DNA of 64,000 nt from Symbiodinium natans (taxonomy: Eukaryota > Sar > Dinophyceae > Suessiales > Symbiodiniaceae). The position numbers and the translations under genes were made by a program. Each line of letters starts with the position of its first letter. The first letter of the stretch is position 1. The stretch is taken from the NCBI GenBank assembly GCA_905221605.1, contig CAJNDS010000347.1, forward strand, positions 186,001 to 250,000, given 5' to 3'. This document shows positions 12,586 to 24,758 of this stretch, piece after piece. Under the pieces are notes generated by a model. The model saw only the letters and a program-made list of their open reading frames with translations. It made no database searches and was not told the origin of the DNA.

Positions 12586-13098
12586 CTGAGAAGCACCGGT
12601 CACTACCAATGTCCGGTACTCCCAGTCAAGCAGCACGTGCACAGAAGCTAAAGCCCGGGCGACAAGCTCATCACTATCGGAAGAGTCACCTGCGTCACGA
12701 GTTCTGGGCTCAGGTTTTGATTTTGGCATGCATTCAATTTGCGACGGCGAATCATGATGCGTGGGTTCAAACATCTTGGACAGCCGCAATCTCCAGGATC
12801 AAATGCTGAGCCTTCCTCCTCAAGTTCCGCATCGCCCGCCCTGGCCCGCAGCAAAGTTGTGCTGTGGAGTGTTTCGGGCTTGGTGGCTTAACCCATGTGC
12901 ACATGTTGTCACCATGATTTAGAACATCCAACAGCTCATGCTTAGCACACCGAACCTCGCTCATCTGGACATACCTAAACAAACGCCCTCCACTGTCAAG
13001 CTCGACGGACTGTTTTTGGGATTCAGCAAGGCGATTGAGCCCTCGATCAATTTATCGAAAGGAGCATGATCTGGCGTCACGTTGAAAAAAGTTAGGGC
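12586..13098 (-). CDS. putative four-exon gene fragment, acidic protein
   Basis: Four minus-strand exons join with consistent phase: 13076-13098, 12903-12974, 12812-12840 and 12586-12689. Every 3' site is AG before G. The 5' sites are GC, GT, GC and GC. The joined peptide of about 76 residues contains YVQMSEVRCAKHELLDVL, then an acidic run (GDAELEEEGDSSDSDE), then LVARALASVHVLLDWEY. The agreement of three consecutive junctions is the main evidence. No domain recognised. The second junction (GT after AACAT) is the least certain. Both ends of the gene are missing. Confidence 0.45.
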
Positions 13099-13109
13099 CT
13101 GGCAGGGCT

Positions 13110-16100
13110 GGCAGTTGTTCCAAAGGTACTCGGGTCTGGGCTGCGCTACCCCCATCTCGAGCCCTCCCAAACATCCCAAACAGTCGCCCGACCTGGCGGT
13201 AAGCAGCCCGCCCGTCGCAAAGGCACGCAGCCAACCCTCAGAAGCCTCTGCGCAGGTGGGACAATTGGAGTTTTCAGGCATTCAAGCACGGCCTCTTATA
13301 TATTGCGCATGTCTGAACAGCCTGATGTATGTGTTTTCCGGAGCTCTGGGAGCCGAAGAGATTTGCCCAATGCTGGTCGTGGTTTGAATCACGATTGGGG
13401 GGGTGCCCTCATGAGCAAACAGTAGGATGAAGCAAAGCATCTTAGTCTCGATTCAGATTCAGTCTAGATCAACAATCTCAGAATCTGCACCGCAATACGC
13501 CGCACGAGCTCTCAAATCTCCTTGGAGCCTTCGGACTTGGGGTTGGGCTGCTGCAGTAGAGAGTTCCCGCGTGTTGGATATGGAATAACACGTCCAGGAC
13601 CGAGAGGTTAGAACGGGTTGCTGCGACCAGAACTGGGGAAGAAGGCTGATGAAAGACCCTTCATCCTATGTGGGGTTTGATTGCGGAATTTCTCTTTCCT
13701 GTACGCGAATGTCCGAATGTTTGTGACGTTTTTCGCAGGACATGTTTACGACATAGTACCTCAATCTGGTGCGGTTTATGCTTGGGGTTGGCTTAGGATT
13801 CAGGCGGCTAAGGTTCGAGGGTTTGTAGAGGTCGGGGGTTGGGTTGGCTTAGGGTTGGGGTTGGGGGCTGGTAAGGGTTGGAGTCTAGAGCTTGGGTTTG
13901 AGATATGGGCCACGGGCATGTGATGAGATGCAGTCGTTTAAAATGAAAAGATTGCACATGCAGACGAAACAGGGGCCTTTGGATCGACTCTCCCAAGTAC
14001 GAGATTTCCGCAGAGTGCAGAATCCAATGCTGACCCCTGAAAGCCCGAAGCCGCAGGCAGGATCTCAGAGAAGACATCGACTGAGTCTACCGAGTCCACT
14101 GAGCTTTACGAAAGACCGTGAGCTGTGTGCGGCTCCCCCCTTTTCTCGGGCCTTGCTCTCGGCATTCCGAAGCACGTTTTCGTCGTCAACAAGGACCTTG
14201 TGCGACATCAGCAAATGTTTGATGCGATTTGATGCGATTTGTGTAATGCTATCCATGCAGAGCGCCGGGTCACAGGCCAAAGGCATCCATTCATGGTCCC
14301 ACCTGAAGCCAAGAGGCAGGACAATCTGACCACGGCAAGGCACGGAGCTGCTTTGAGTGCATAGGACCCGTGCAAGTGATGGCAAGACACACCCGTCTTT
14401 TTGGGATGGCCTGCCTTTGCAATCCATCTTAATCCCGAGCTAACGGTTCCTGACACCTTCGGACACCCCCAGTTCTGCGCAAAAAAAAGGGGCCTCTTTG
14501 CAGCTTTCGGATCGGCTTTGGGGGGGTCTGGCCCCAAAGGTAGGGGAGGCACAGGCTTAAACATGCAGTCGAGGCGCTGTGCGACCTCTTGCTGCTCCAA
14601 GCCTCCCGCTGCCGCAAACTCGTGTGGGCAGGGCTTCCAGGTTTTTGGGCGGCTTGTTTCCTTCCACGGCTCTTTTGCCAATGGCACTTAGCCTGGCTCC
14701 CAAGCTGCGCTGTATCTTTGAGGGTCAAGGGTGAAGAGTAGATGCTTGAGTCTTGGACGGGTATGGTATCTGCAAACGCTGCACGTGCGCAGCAGCTCCG
14801 CCTCGCACCCGCAATACCGCGGCGGAGAGACCGTCAGTGTTCGCAGTAGCAGAGCAGCAACAAACAGTCCATGAATTCAGTCGTCGCTCCCTACGGTACA
14901 ACAACAGACCCGCAAGCTGGCTTGGCAGCTTTCGGCCTGCCTGAGCTGCTAACAATGCCGTCGATCCGGCCCTGGCAGCGATTGACGTTCTTGAGGCTAG
15001 ACCATCACACTACCATCACCCAAGGTTGCACCCATCTCGCAAGCTGAACGGTGCAGACCAAGATGAGCCAAATGCCCGGGCATGCTGACAAATCACTTCA
15101 GTCCGGAAAACTGTCCGCTGGTGCCTCTTTGTACAAAGAGAGGCCGATCTTGTCGACCACGGCCCGGATGCGCCAAAAGAGCTGCAACACCTGCAGTACC
15201 CGGCAAGCAGCGCAAAGGTGGAGCAAGAACAAGTGGTACGGGTGCACATGATGTGACTAACGCTTTTGCTCCTCCTCCCACTTTCCAATCGCGATGCCGA
15301 CTGAAAATGCAGTCTGCAGAATTCCCCTTGATGTTGAAAGGTGCAGCTTGTGTTGGCTAAAGTAGAAAGCAGACTCAGCCCTCAACTACAACCGCGCAAA
15401 CACCCCGAGTCAACGTCGGTGGTCAAGCCTAGGTGCCAAGCACGACGTACCGTTAAGTTCTCGTCCATTATCTTACAGCCTTCCGTCGGTAATTCCTCAT
15501 GACAGGATAGAAAGGCCTAGAACAAAAGCTCCTATAGCTAATTCCTGCATAAAACCCTAGAATGACCATGTTGAGGGAGAAGCATTTTCCCGAGCGCAGA
15601 GAAAAGCATTCGCGAAACACTCCGGGTGTTCGGTCGGCATGCGTATCCAGGTATTGCATCTTGACAGCCAGCCAGGCTGCTAATAAGCTGCTGCATGATG
15701 TGGACTTCTAAGAAAGGGTTACAATCTGCAGTCCATACGATGGGAAGCAAGTGCCGAGGATTCAAAGGCTGGGTGGTTGACACTGAGCATGCTGAACTTC
15801 GCTAGCACATGATGAGCATCTGTTTCGGAGATGCATGCCAACCGGAAAAGGAGAAAACTGCTTGTTGCGTCAACAGGAACAATAGTTGCTCTGGACAACC
15901 CGCGGTACTTGTCGAATGTCAAACTCTTCGATGCAAGTGCTCTAATGGCTCGACCCGAAGAACAACAGACAGCACAACTAGACCTCCGAATTGCAAAGAT
16001 GACTTGACTCGTGAGCCCGGATGCGAATCTTGCGCGGCATTTTTGAAAGGCAAGTACTGGGAATACTCGTATAGACTTTACTGCTCTTACCATTCAAGTT

Positions 16101-16390
16101 CCCATTGACGCCGAAAGCGAAGACCATTCAAACTGCATGCTTGCTAGGGGCGGGCCCCCTTCCTATATACAGTCTAGCCTTTAGATGGGCCTTGGACGCT
16201 TAATCTTGCATCACGTTTCTGAAGTATACCTGATCAGGCAAAGCCGATCTCCAGTATTGATTTATTTCACCTGGCTCAGTTCAGCGATTTCCCTTATCTT
16301 ATGCATCTCCCATGACTTTTGCTTGTCTGCGTTATGCCAAGTCTGCACGTACACCGAATGTGCCAATTGTCTCGGACTTGTGCCAAAGCT
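13110..16390. other. gene-poor stretch
   Basis: Includes a GGTTGGGGTTGGG-rich segment near 13780-13880 and an open minus-strand stretch at about 15720-16090 that could be coding but shows no splice boundaries I trust. Nothing else stands out. Confidence 0.4.
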
Positions 16391-16400
16391 CACTAGTGCC

Positions 16401-17483
16401 TCACTTGCCTTTCTCAAGGTACTTCTCCTCAGCAGGCTGCATTGCAAGCATCCCAGCAGCATTGCGCAAGTTCAGCCCATTCAGATCCTTTGACTCCCTG
16501 GAAAGCATGCAGCCGGGGTACCACCTGGTTGCAAAGCTCATAGAAGCGGGGCCTCCTCTTGTTGGGGAAGGGGAACTTTGGTCCTTGGCTTGAAGCACAT
16601 GGCAGGTCACATAAAAGGTGTTGTTGGGAGTGCCCGGTTTAGAGCTTAGAGCAGAGCGTTATGGAGAGACATTCTCGTCTCTTTGAGTGACAGTGAAACT
16701 CAGACTACGCGCTGCAGAAGTGCCCTTGTTTTGGAGACATTTGATCCGTGCCTTTCTGGCAAACCCAACTTGAGAATGCCCAACGCAATGCTGCATTGCA
16801 TGCAGGGGCAACCACTCATGCAATGGAAAGCTGGCTTGGAAACAAACTGCAAATGTTGGTCGAGTCGCCATAGGAGGTGAAGTGACTCGCTAGTGTGTTG
16901 ATCGCAGAGTACAGGGAGTAGTAGCTTTGCCTCAAAAGCTCGCATGACTATCCAAGAGCGAGGAATCCCAACGCCCCCACAAGCACATAGCAGTTGCAGG
17001 GCCTTCCAACGGATAGATTCTGGCGGCGATACAACGCCAGCCAGTCATTCATCTCTTTCTTGATCCGGCTGTTCCACTTCTCCTGGGCTTCACAAAGGTT
17101 GGGTCCCCTCCGGGCCATGCTGAGGCCAAGCCCCACATCAACTTGTCAACCCTCCCGAGCAGCACGAGCCCTCCAGTTGCCGGGTGAGCTGCCATGTTTG
17201 GGGTGCCTTTGTCAAGCGAAGCCGAAATTTTCATGTGCTTCATGACCTCCCGGCTCGTTTTGGCGCGTCTGGAGGTCGTGTGTTTTGCCAGACTGTCGTG
17301 GTTGCAGGGGACCAAAGATGGGATTAGGAAACAGGCCCAGCGCCAGCCTCCATACAGAAGCGCCGCAGCCGCTACAGCACGTCCTACTATTCCTTTCGCA
17401 GACCCCACAGACTATCACATGCAAGACGGAGCCTGGTAAGTGTCCTGGCGGTACTTCGACTTCATGTAAAAGGTCTTGTAATC
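16401..17483 (-). CDS. psb27: Psb27, photosystem II assembly protein (N-terminus missing)
   Basis: Psb27 is a thylakoid-lumen factor that binds CP43 during photosystem II assembly and repair. Six minus-strand exons join in phase: 17433-17483, 17193-17246, 17003-17082, 16869-16930, 16525-16583 and 16401-16427, ending in TGA. The product of about 110 residues shows family landmarks in order: DTYQ, SLDKGTPNM, KKEMNDWLALYRR, VGRQSYYSLYSAINTLASHF, PFPNKRRPRFYE, and a C-terminal EKYLEKGK. The usual Pro after the GR is Gln here. Four of five introns are GC-AG and one is GT-AG; lengths run from 72 to 285 bp. The targeting leader expected for a plastid protein must lie upstream of 17483 but was not found; the TTCGACGAAGGC minisatellite lies there. 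Family assignment is strong; exact borders are by hand. Confidence 0.85.
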
Positions 17484-17649
17484 CTCGCGCTTGAATGTGC
17501 ATCAATGCGCATGCCTTGTGTCGACTTCGAATTCAACTCCCTGGAGTGCTTGCCAGTCTACGAGGTATCCAAGAAGTTTGGGAGGTTCCAAGGCTTGACT
17601 AAGGGGAAAACACATCAGGATGGCCGAAGAGCAGGATGGCCGGGGAACT

Positions 17650-17880
17650 TCGACGAAGACTCGGGATACCAACGGGCCGAGACGAAGTTCGACGAAGGGA
17701 GAGGGGGTTCGACGAAGGCCGATACAAAGGCCAAGACAAAGCCCGAAAAAAAACGCGAGGGTTCGACGAAGGCTAAATCAACGCCGGAGGTTCGACGAAG
17801 GCCACAAGGGCCGGGAGGGGGGTTCGACGAAGGCCAAGGCTTTCGACGAAGGCTATGGGGGTTCGACGGCCTTTGCCGAA
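17650..17880 (+). repeat. TTCGACGAAGGC minisatellite
   Basis: About ten imperfect copies of a 12-18 bp unit built on GGTTCGACGAAGGCC. The core TTCGACGAA is itself a dyad. It lies just upstream of the known psb27 exons, on the 5' side of that gene, possibly in an intron or the promoter region. Confidence 0.85.
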
Positions 17881-18224
17881 GGCCGTGTGCCATCCGCCCC
17901 CATACGCCGTCCTGATCGGTTTGCCCCTGATTGACGAGCAAGTATACTGGCCCAAAGTCAATAGCTTGCCAATGTCACCTGCAACCCCCCCACCCCCCAC
18001 TCTTCCGTTCGTTCAAACAGAGGTTCATTACTTATATGCTTTAGGAATAGACTCAAGCACACATACGTGCATGCACACATACATATGTATACACACATCT
18101 TGTAATACAATGTCAAGCACACATCTTGTAATACAATGTCATGTAAGTCTGCGCACAGAGCCTCCTCTCCCGGTCTACTCCTCGCCCATCTCCCGAATCC
18201 CCAACCAGTATTTTCAGAGAATCC

Positions 18225-18292
18225 CTGGAGGGCTCAACCCCAGAGTATGCCCAGAGCATCCCTGGCAACCCTGGAGTATCCCCACAGTAGGA
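18225..18292 (-). repeat. inverse copy of the 3.8-4.1 kb repeat family
   Basis: Read on the minus strand the segment contains GGGGATACTCCAGGGTTGCC and GCATACTCTGGGG, matching units of the array at 3800-4160. Confidence 0.5.
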
Positions 18293-18481
18293 CGGCCCAC
18301 GAATTCCAAATCGGTAGGGTAGGGATGTTCGGCGTAGACTGATGTGTTTTTTTTGCCGTTGATCCAGATTGGGCTGTGAAGCAGTGTCAAAATGCCGTTT
18401 GGGCTATCTTTCGTGTCGGTAGGAGAGTTCTCTTGTAAGGCGTCCTCCTTCTTGTCCCCGGGATTGTCCATGCCGATAAGC

Positions 18482-18864
18482 CTTGCATCAAGTGCAGATC
18501 CACAACCACCACGACACCGACGGTAACAGCCAGCACGAGAACGGCATTCTGATATTGCACATAAAATGTTCGCACTATATACCAGAATTGTCCTGATGAC
18601 GGTTCGTAATGACTAGAAGAATGATAGCAGCAGTCGCGCCCCGGGTGAAGGTGTCTCAAGAGCCAAGCGGCTCATAGGGGTCTGAGTTGATTCGGTCTGG
18701 AATATCGACCTCGGGGCGCGCTGAGAGCAGTCTGCAGTCACTTTTCCAGGGCTCCAAAAAAGTTCTGGGGAATCCTTGTTGCATGCTTCTCTACTAGGGA
18801 TCCCAATCATGATACAGCAGTTTGCCCAGTAAGGATCCAGTAAGGTGGTGATGGCAGTGTTGAC
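18482..18864 (-). CDS. putative membrane-protein exons
   Basis: Exon 18482-18592 starts with AG before G and ends at a GC site. It encodes about 36 residues, with a hydrophobic run (AVLVLAVTVGVVVVVDLHL) that would span a membrane. Upstream, 18826-18864 (VNTAITTLLDPYW) has the same splice pattern, but its phase does not join directly, so an exon between them is missing. The first frame also stays open past the GC site to about 18387, so it could instead be the last exon. No family recognised. Confidence 0.35.
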
Positions 18865-18899
18865 CTGGGGATCAACTACTGGAAAGAGCGCATTGCGAG

Positions 18900-20100
18900 A
18901 TCTTCTGAAGTCGGTGCCCATCGTACTGCGGCCTTCAACCAGACATGGCGGAACCAAGGCATCCTGAAAAGCCGATGCGGGCAATGCGTGCTGCTAAAAG
19001 CGCCCAAAGAAGCTTTATTCACTGACCCCAACGTCCAACTGAAGCCTCTGCCCCTTGAATCTCGAACCCTACTAGGACCTAACTAGGAAGCAGGAACCCG
19101 CGCTCCAAGCCCAAAACCCTCAGCATCTCCCCAAAAAATGTCCCTGCAGGGTATTCAGGTGCAATGATCCCTGGGCTGCTGGCTGGCTTCACAGGCTTGG
19201 ACTCTATGTTGGCGGCCTGCGCATAGGCAGCCTCGCCTCAGTCCCGGGCTAAAATATGTTGGCGGAGCACGGGTGTTGCGGGGCGATGTGGTGAAAGGGT
19301 TTTAGCTCCCCTTAACCTGCTTCCTTGCTCTTCGCCCACATGTGCCCACATGTGCCAGCCAGTGGCTTCCCGTCAGCGCCGTGGCCACCGCGCTGAACAC
19401 GGGAAGCGCAAGGCCTCGTCTCGAAATATCCTGGCGTCAGCGTGCGCAAGGAGGCCATGGGCCGCATGGGCGAGGCCATGGGGCCGCATGGACTGAGGAA
19501 GTCTTTCGGTCTGAAGGGTTCTTCGGACCTTGCCCTTACAGGACTACAGGACAAACGTCATGTCAACTCTCCAAACCAGGTTGCCCGCCTGCGGCGGCTG
19601 CACAAAGCTCACCTGCAACAACGTCTTCGAACAGAACATGGTGGTACTATGGTGGTCGTAAGGCGTCGTGCGGCCCCATCAAGGGGATCGAGCAAGTCTC
19701 ACATTGCAAATCCTCGCTTAGCTATGATTCCCGAAACGAAGGACTTGGGCATTTTCTACACTCCGCTCGCCCATTGCGGCTTGCACTTAATCGACTTGCA
19801 GCTGGGCACGACGCCATCCATACAACACTAAACTGACGACTTTGGTTGGTGGACAACTCGAAATACTGCAAGTAATGCAAAAAATCAGATACAAAGCAAA
19901 TTCAGTTGACAGTACGCCGCATAAAACTTCAATTCCCTACAGTAGTTGTAATAACCCCCCTTGAGCCCACAAGCAGCCGGCGTGCCGTGCTGCGCAGCAG
20001 CGCGGCGAGCAGTGCCAGCGCCGCGAGGCGAAGGCAGCGGCGGCCTCTCGGCCAGGGTTGTTGGTGGGCTCTCTTGCAGAGATTGAGACGCTTTTCTGAC
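18900..20100. other. gene-poor stretch
   Basis: No exon with convincing borders on either strand. About 19420-19490 has repeated GGCCATGGG(G)CCGCATGG. Confidence 0.4.
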
Positions 20101-20108
20101 CTAGGTAG

Positions 20109-20204
20109 CTATACTGCACATGCACGAACGCAGCCACACGGAAAGACAACCACCCAGACCGACACTACAATAAACATGAACGTCAACGTTGACAGCAACA
20201 TAAC
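20109..20204 (-). CDS. putative terminal exon with membrane helix
   Basis: After TGTCAG the minus strand is open for 31 codons to TAG, encoding a hydrophobic helix (VMLLSTLTFMFIVVSVWVVV) followed by a Cys-rich tail. A single exon with one splice signal; function unknown. Confidence 0.25.
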   Translation of the reverse strand, partial: VMLLSTLTFMFIVVSVWVVVFPCGCVRACAV

Positions 20205-21793
20205 CTGACATGCAATTTGCAGTATAAGCGCCAGCCGACACATTGTCGTGGCCTCCCCCAGCCATGGCTGCAGATATCGCAGACAGGTAGGCACCGGAGT
20301 CGAAAACTCGTCTTGAGAGCGAACGCCGCGGGTGCAAGTCAGGCACAGTTACGCATGCAAGTGTTGCACAAGAAGCGTAAAGTCGGCGAGGGATTCTTTA
20401 GAGCTTATGAATGGCTTTGCAACAGGTACCCAAAAAGAACGTGGCGATCAGTTCAAGCAAATCTAGAACACAACATTCCATGATAGCCCTGCTGTCCGAA
20501 AGGAAATTCCTTACAACAGTCGGGCAGGACCAGGGCCAACCCTGAGGCTAGCGCCAGTCGTTGCGGTTCAGCCTCATGTGGACCGGGTCCAGAAAGACAA
20601 TGCGAGACATATCAATTGCCAGGCCCAACGGCCCAACCCCTGTAAACAATTTTACACATGTTCTTTACAAGTCCGACAATCCGACAGGGTGGCACTGTTG
20701 AAAGGCCGGAGTGGTGCTCAATTGTTTGCAAGGGGGGGTGTCATGCACCGGTGCTTCTGCAGAAGTTGTAGCCAGGAAGACGTCAGCTTAGGGGGTTTAG
20801 GGTTCAGGGCAGAGGCCCCACACAATAACCCCTCAAGATGCTGCACTTCACATGAGCAATATAGAGAAAATCTACGAGTACTTCCTGAGCAGAACGCAAG
20901 GCCCTCGGCTTCTCCGCGGAGGTCCAACCACAGCTCATGCCTTATCTGTTGTTGAGGGGAGAGCAGAAGCAGTGCCTCGATAATGTAGAAGCCCCGAGCT
21001 TCAAGTCTGAAAAGGAGGCGAAGGTATGCGGAGCTAAGATGCTCAACCACGATAACTGACAAATTGAGATAACCCACCAGCATCTCTTTATAAAAGCCTC
21101 CAATGCGAATCCGCTAAAGGGCAGACCGCTCTCACCTCTATTTTCTTAGACACTTAATAGACCAGTGGTCCGCTTCTTTAACGAGGTGCATGTCCGAGTC
21201 CATGAAAAATCCCCAACTAAGCACTTTCTGCAAAAACAGCCGAAACAGCCTCCCCAACGTGGGAATTTTAGCACGCTCGCTACTTCTCGAGGAGTTACGG
21301 GTTTGAGGTGTCGATGTCTGGGATTTTGAGTTCTGGAGCTTGAACGGAGCCATCTCCTGGGGGGCGAACGTTTGACCGGAGCTCATCGTGTGATGCCCGC
21401 GGCCTAGCCATGCGTCTGCAATCTTCAGAGAATTACATGCAAAATTGAGTGCCATCCAACTTCACTACTACTTCTAATTGCCCCGAAGTATCCATGCACC
21501 TAAGATCTCTGGAGATCCTCCCCAGCCTCGGGCCATGTTGGACATAAAGCCCGCAAGGCTCGACATCCCACGTGCTCGAGCCTGGCCCGTTCAGCGGTCT
21601 CTATTGATAGCTCACTCATTACACCAATCTACCGCATGTCTTCCCCTGGATCCGGCAGGAACGAAAATGCACGAATCCACGTGATCCATCAACGAATCAT
21701 GATATACATATATATATATATATATAATGTAGAAAGCACTTTTCTCGGCAAGGACCGAGCCATAGGCAGTGCAGCTCAACGTCCGCATCTTAC

Positions 21794-22612
21794 CACATGC
21801 CTCAGGATTCTCAGCTTCGGCGAAGGCGTCCAAGATCCGCTCATAGGCAGCCTTCATGGAAACCTTGCGTCTCATGCAGGCATCCCGGTTCTGAATGGAT
21901 CTGCCTTCCCACAGCTTGAAGGTAAATTCTGAAACAAGACATCTTCTTGGTGCCCCGGAAAATACGGGAACCATTGCAGCTATTCCGGCTGAGAGCGACA
22001 CGAACTTGACTGCAGTCTCGGCAAGCGAATCCTTGATACATTCGAACAGCAGACCATTCTCCAGACCGCTACTGCAAGAAGGCCTTGATCCGCTCGGCAT
22101 CTCCATTCGACAGCCAAGGAGCTTCGGGGCATACGTCTGGATGAAATCGTCTCGCCAAGCGCCCTCATAGGATTGAGACGGTTTACACCCTTTCTAATTT
22201 TTGGATCTAGGCTTTGCAAAAATTCAAGATCGACACGCCAAAGAGCGTGCAATGATTTCTCTGAATCAGGCCTACTTGTAATGCTTGTGCTCAGACAACG
22301 TCGCCATCCCAACACGTGACCCAAGGTCTCTCATATCTTCCAATCCGTCAATTGTCCGTTGCCCAAATCAGAGTTCCGCGCGGAAAGCGCGGCGCACCTC
22401 TTTCAAGCTCGCACCCACCTTTGTCATCTCACATGTTCTGATCGCAAGACCCACACCCATGTGAAGGGAATCTTCAGCGGCTGGATTCCCTGAAGAAGTA
22501 CAGATAGTAAAAGTAGACCCGATACCTCTGCAAGACGTCCCTGAAGCAGAGCCCAGGTTTTCCCCCAAGGTTCGCGCAGGCAAGCCCAGCTCAGCAAAGG
22601 CTTCTTCCAAAC
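21794..22612 (-). CDS. putative multi-exon gene, function unknown
   Basis: Three minus-strand exons: 22553-22612 (LEEAFAELGLPARTLGENL), 21981-22031 (DSLAETAVKFVSLSAGI) and 21794-21863 (VSMKAAYERILDAFAEAEN, ending at GTAAGA). All three 3' sites are AG before G. The last two join in phase 0; exons between the first and second are missing. In the frame of the third exon the sequence is also open upstream to about 21935, so that exon may be longer. No domain recognised. Confidence 0.4.
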
Positions 22613-22639
22613 CTGGCTCTGGTGTGGGTCAGAAAGGAG

Positions 22640-24500
22640 GGTGGGGGTTCAGGATGGTTCAGGGTTGTCAGGGTTGTTGGCTATTTTGCAGGGTTTGGGA
22701 CTTACAGTAGGGATGTGTGGGGGGGGGGGGGGGCTGAGCCATCTTTGGGCAGGGAAAGCCTGGTATGTCGACACACTTGCAGACGCCTATAAAAGCCTCT
22801 CCCAAGCCTAGAAGCTGCAAAGCAAGAGAGCGAGCATGTGTGAGTAACTTACTGTCCTGCGACAGCACTTGCCCTGTGCCAAGTTGAAAGCATGAGCTGC
22901 TCATATTTATAAACGCTGGTAACAAGCCGTATCAGCAGTATGCAAGCGCAGTGTGATCAACGCATCTTCAGGCTGCCTGCAATACAAACGTCGCACATCC
23001 CGAGTGAAACGAGTGAAACACGCGCAACGGGCATCCGAAAAGGATGCCAGCCGGACATCACACCTAAACCCAGGTCTGTTGACATGGGCCCATGGCCCTC
23101 ATGGAAGGCCGAGGGCATGAAATCATGGAGGCTCCTCGGCTTCTGCTGCGATCGCCTCGACACCCTCGCCAAGACCTTGCACGCGAAAACCGAACATCAA
23201 GGGCTTCTCACCCTTCACTGCCACCTCACGGTCGGCGGGCTCCTCCTGGAGCAGTGGAGGACTGGAGGGGGAGCAGGGCCCGCTTTTCCACAGTTAGGTT
23301 TTCGGCTTTTGCGTTTCTGCCGTGCTAGTCTGTATGCTTGAGATGACCTTGCTGCGATAATCTCCAAAGCATCCAAAGCACAAAAAGCTTTTGACCCTCG
23401 ATGCACCGTGCGGCAGGCAAAGCAAGCAAGACCGCTCAGAGACGGTTGTCGATGATTGAAGAAATCTGGGGAGGTTTCCACAATAAGGATTCGGGGTCGT
23501 GACCTTGGGGTTTCATGTTACTGCCGCCGGTCTTTTTGATGCATCTCGTGCACCATGCCTCAAGACCACAATGTCCACAACGCCTCAAACTATTCTAAAG
23601 CACTCGTCAGCTTTGTACGCCTTGCTTTTGCGTTGCCCTTTTTCGTGGGGTGATGGTGATGGGGCAAACCTCAGACCTTTGATCCCCTCCCCTCCTCGCC
23701 TCCCGCTACATAAAAAAACACATCTAAAAAACAACTATTCACTTCGATGATCTCACCCTACAGCTGCCCGATGTGTGGTTGACGGTGCCGGCCAAGGGGG
23801 GGAAAACGCGTGTCCTTCTTGACGCTCGTGACCCTCTTGCCTTTCGCGATCTTCTTGTCCAAAGAACCGGTGGTCAAGACGGTTAAGGCGGCGAAGAGGG
23901 TCAGGGGCCAAGGCCTTCTTGGCCCTCTTGACATTCTAGGCCTTCTCTACTCTCTTGACGCAGGGCCTTCTTGACCTGCTTGATTCTTTGACCTTCTTGA
24001 CCTCCTGATCCTCTTGACACTCTTGGCCCTCTTCGACCGTCTTGCCGCTCTTGACAGGAGAATCGAACAGCCCTACGCCGAGGGTGGGGAAGTCACCGGG
24101 GAAAACGCCGGGCGAGGAGAATGGTGACTTAAAATCTAACAACCCCACACCGGATACACCGAGAACAAAGGCCATCTGTCCTAAAGTACCTATAGGCTGC
24201 TCAGGCCGCAAGGTGCATCCCTGTTTTGTTTGAGCATGCTGCAGGGCGTCGGCGGCAAAAAAGGGGTGCTTCGCGCCTACCGCTTTCAAACTCAATACTT
24301 TACCCTGGAAGTCCCAAACGCGCATCTCAAAGCCCTAGCCCCGCCCTAGACTTTTCCCACAGCCCCACATGGCTATGTCCGCGACCGTCTACGCATATTC
24401 AGCATGCACCCTGTCCTCGAACGGCTGGAACTCGAGGTGCCTTGGCCCGGGCGCCAGGCGCTCCACCATCTTCTCTGGGTGGTGGATGGCCTGATTCCCT
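22640..24500. other. gene-poor stretch with poly-G and CTTGAC repeats
   Basis: A poly-G run lies at 22719-22732. No exon is supported on either strand. Confidence 0.4.
23805..24055 (+). repeat. degenerate CTTCTTGACCCTCTTGAC repeat
   Basis: About fifteen loose copies of a 9-12 bp unit around CTTGACC/CTCTTG. Read on the minus strand they give a Glu/Lys/Val-rich open frame that should not be taken for a coiled-coil gene. Confidence 0.65.
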
Positions 24501-24528
24501 CCCTCATGACATCATGACAGCTGTGGCG

Positions 24529-24758
24529 CTAAGCTGTTGGTTTGCAAACGCACTTGATGCAAAGGCATGTGGCAAACACCATCTGGACACTGGCCGTGAA
24601 ACCGAAGCCGCAACCTTCCGACAACCATGGCCTTTGTGACTTTTGCTGGGAGGCACAGTATGGCAGAGATGTTCACCCTCAATTACGGAAGAATACTGCG
24701 CAGCAAGAACACTTCCGATACCCAAGGTCTCGACGGGTTGCAAGTCAAACGCCGGCTC
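24529..24758 (-). CDS. putative last two exons, function unknown
   Basis: Exon 24677-24758 (begins EPAFDLQPVETLGIGSVLA) follows ATCCAG and ends at a GT. Exon 24529-24614 (begins CGFGFTASVQMVFATC) ends in TAG. Phases 1 and 2 join, and both 3' sites are AG before G. The last exon is hydrophobic and Cys-rich. Upstream about 24850-24920 is open and hydrophobic (VLLSHIMFLFGPVLGI) and may belong to the same membrane protein. No family recognised. Confidence 0.4.

Noticed and set aside
12139-12651. 170-codon plus-strand frame
   Set aside because: Overlaps, on the opposite strand, an exon with phase-consistent neighbours (12586-12689) and shows no conserved motif.
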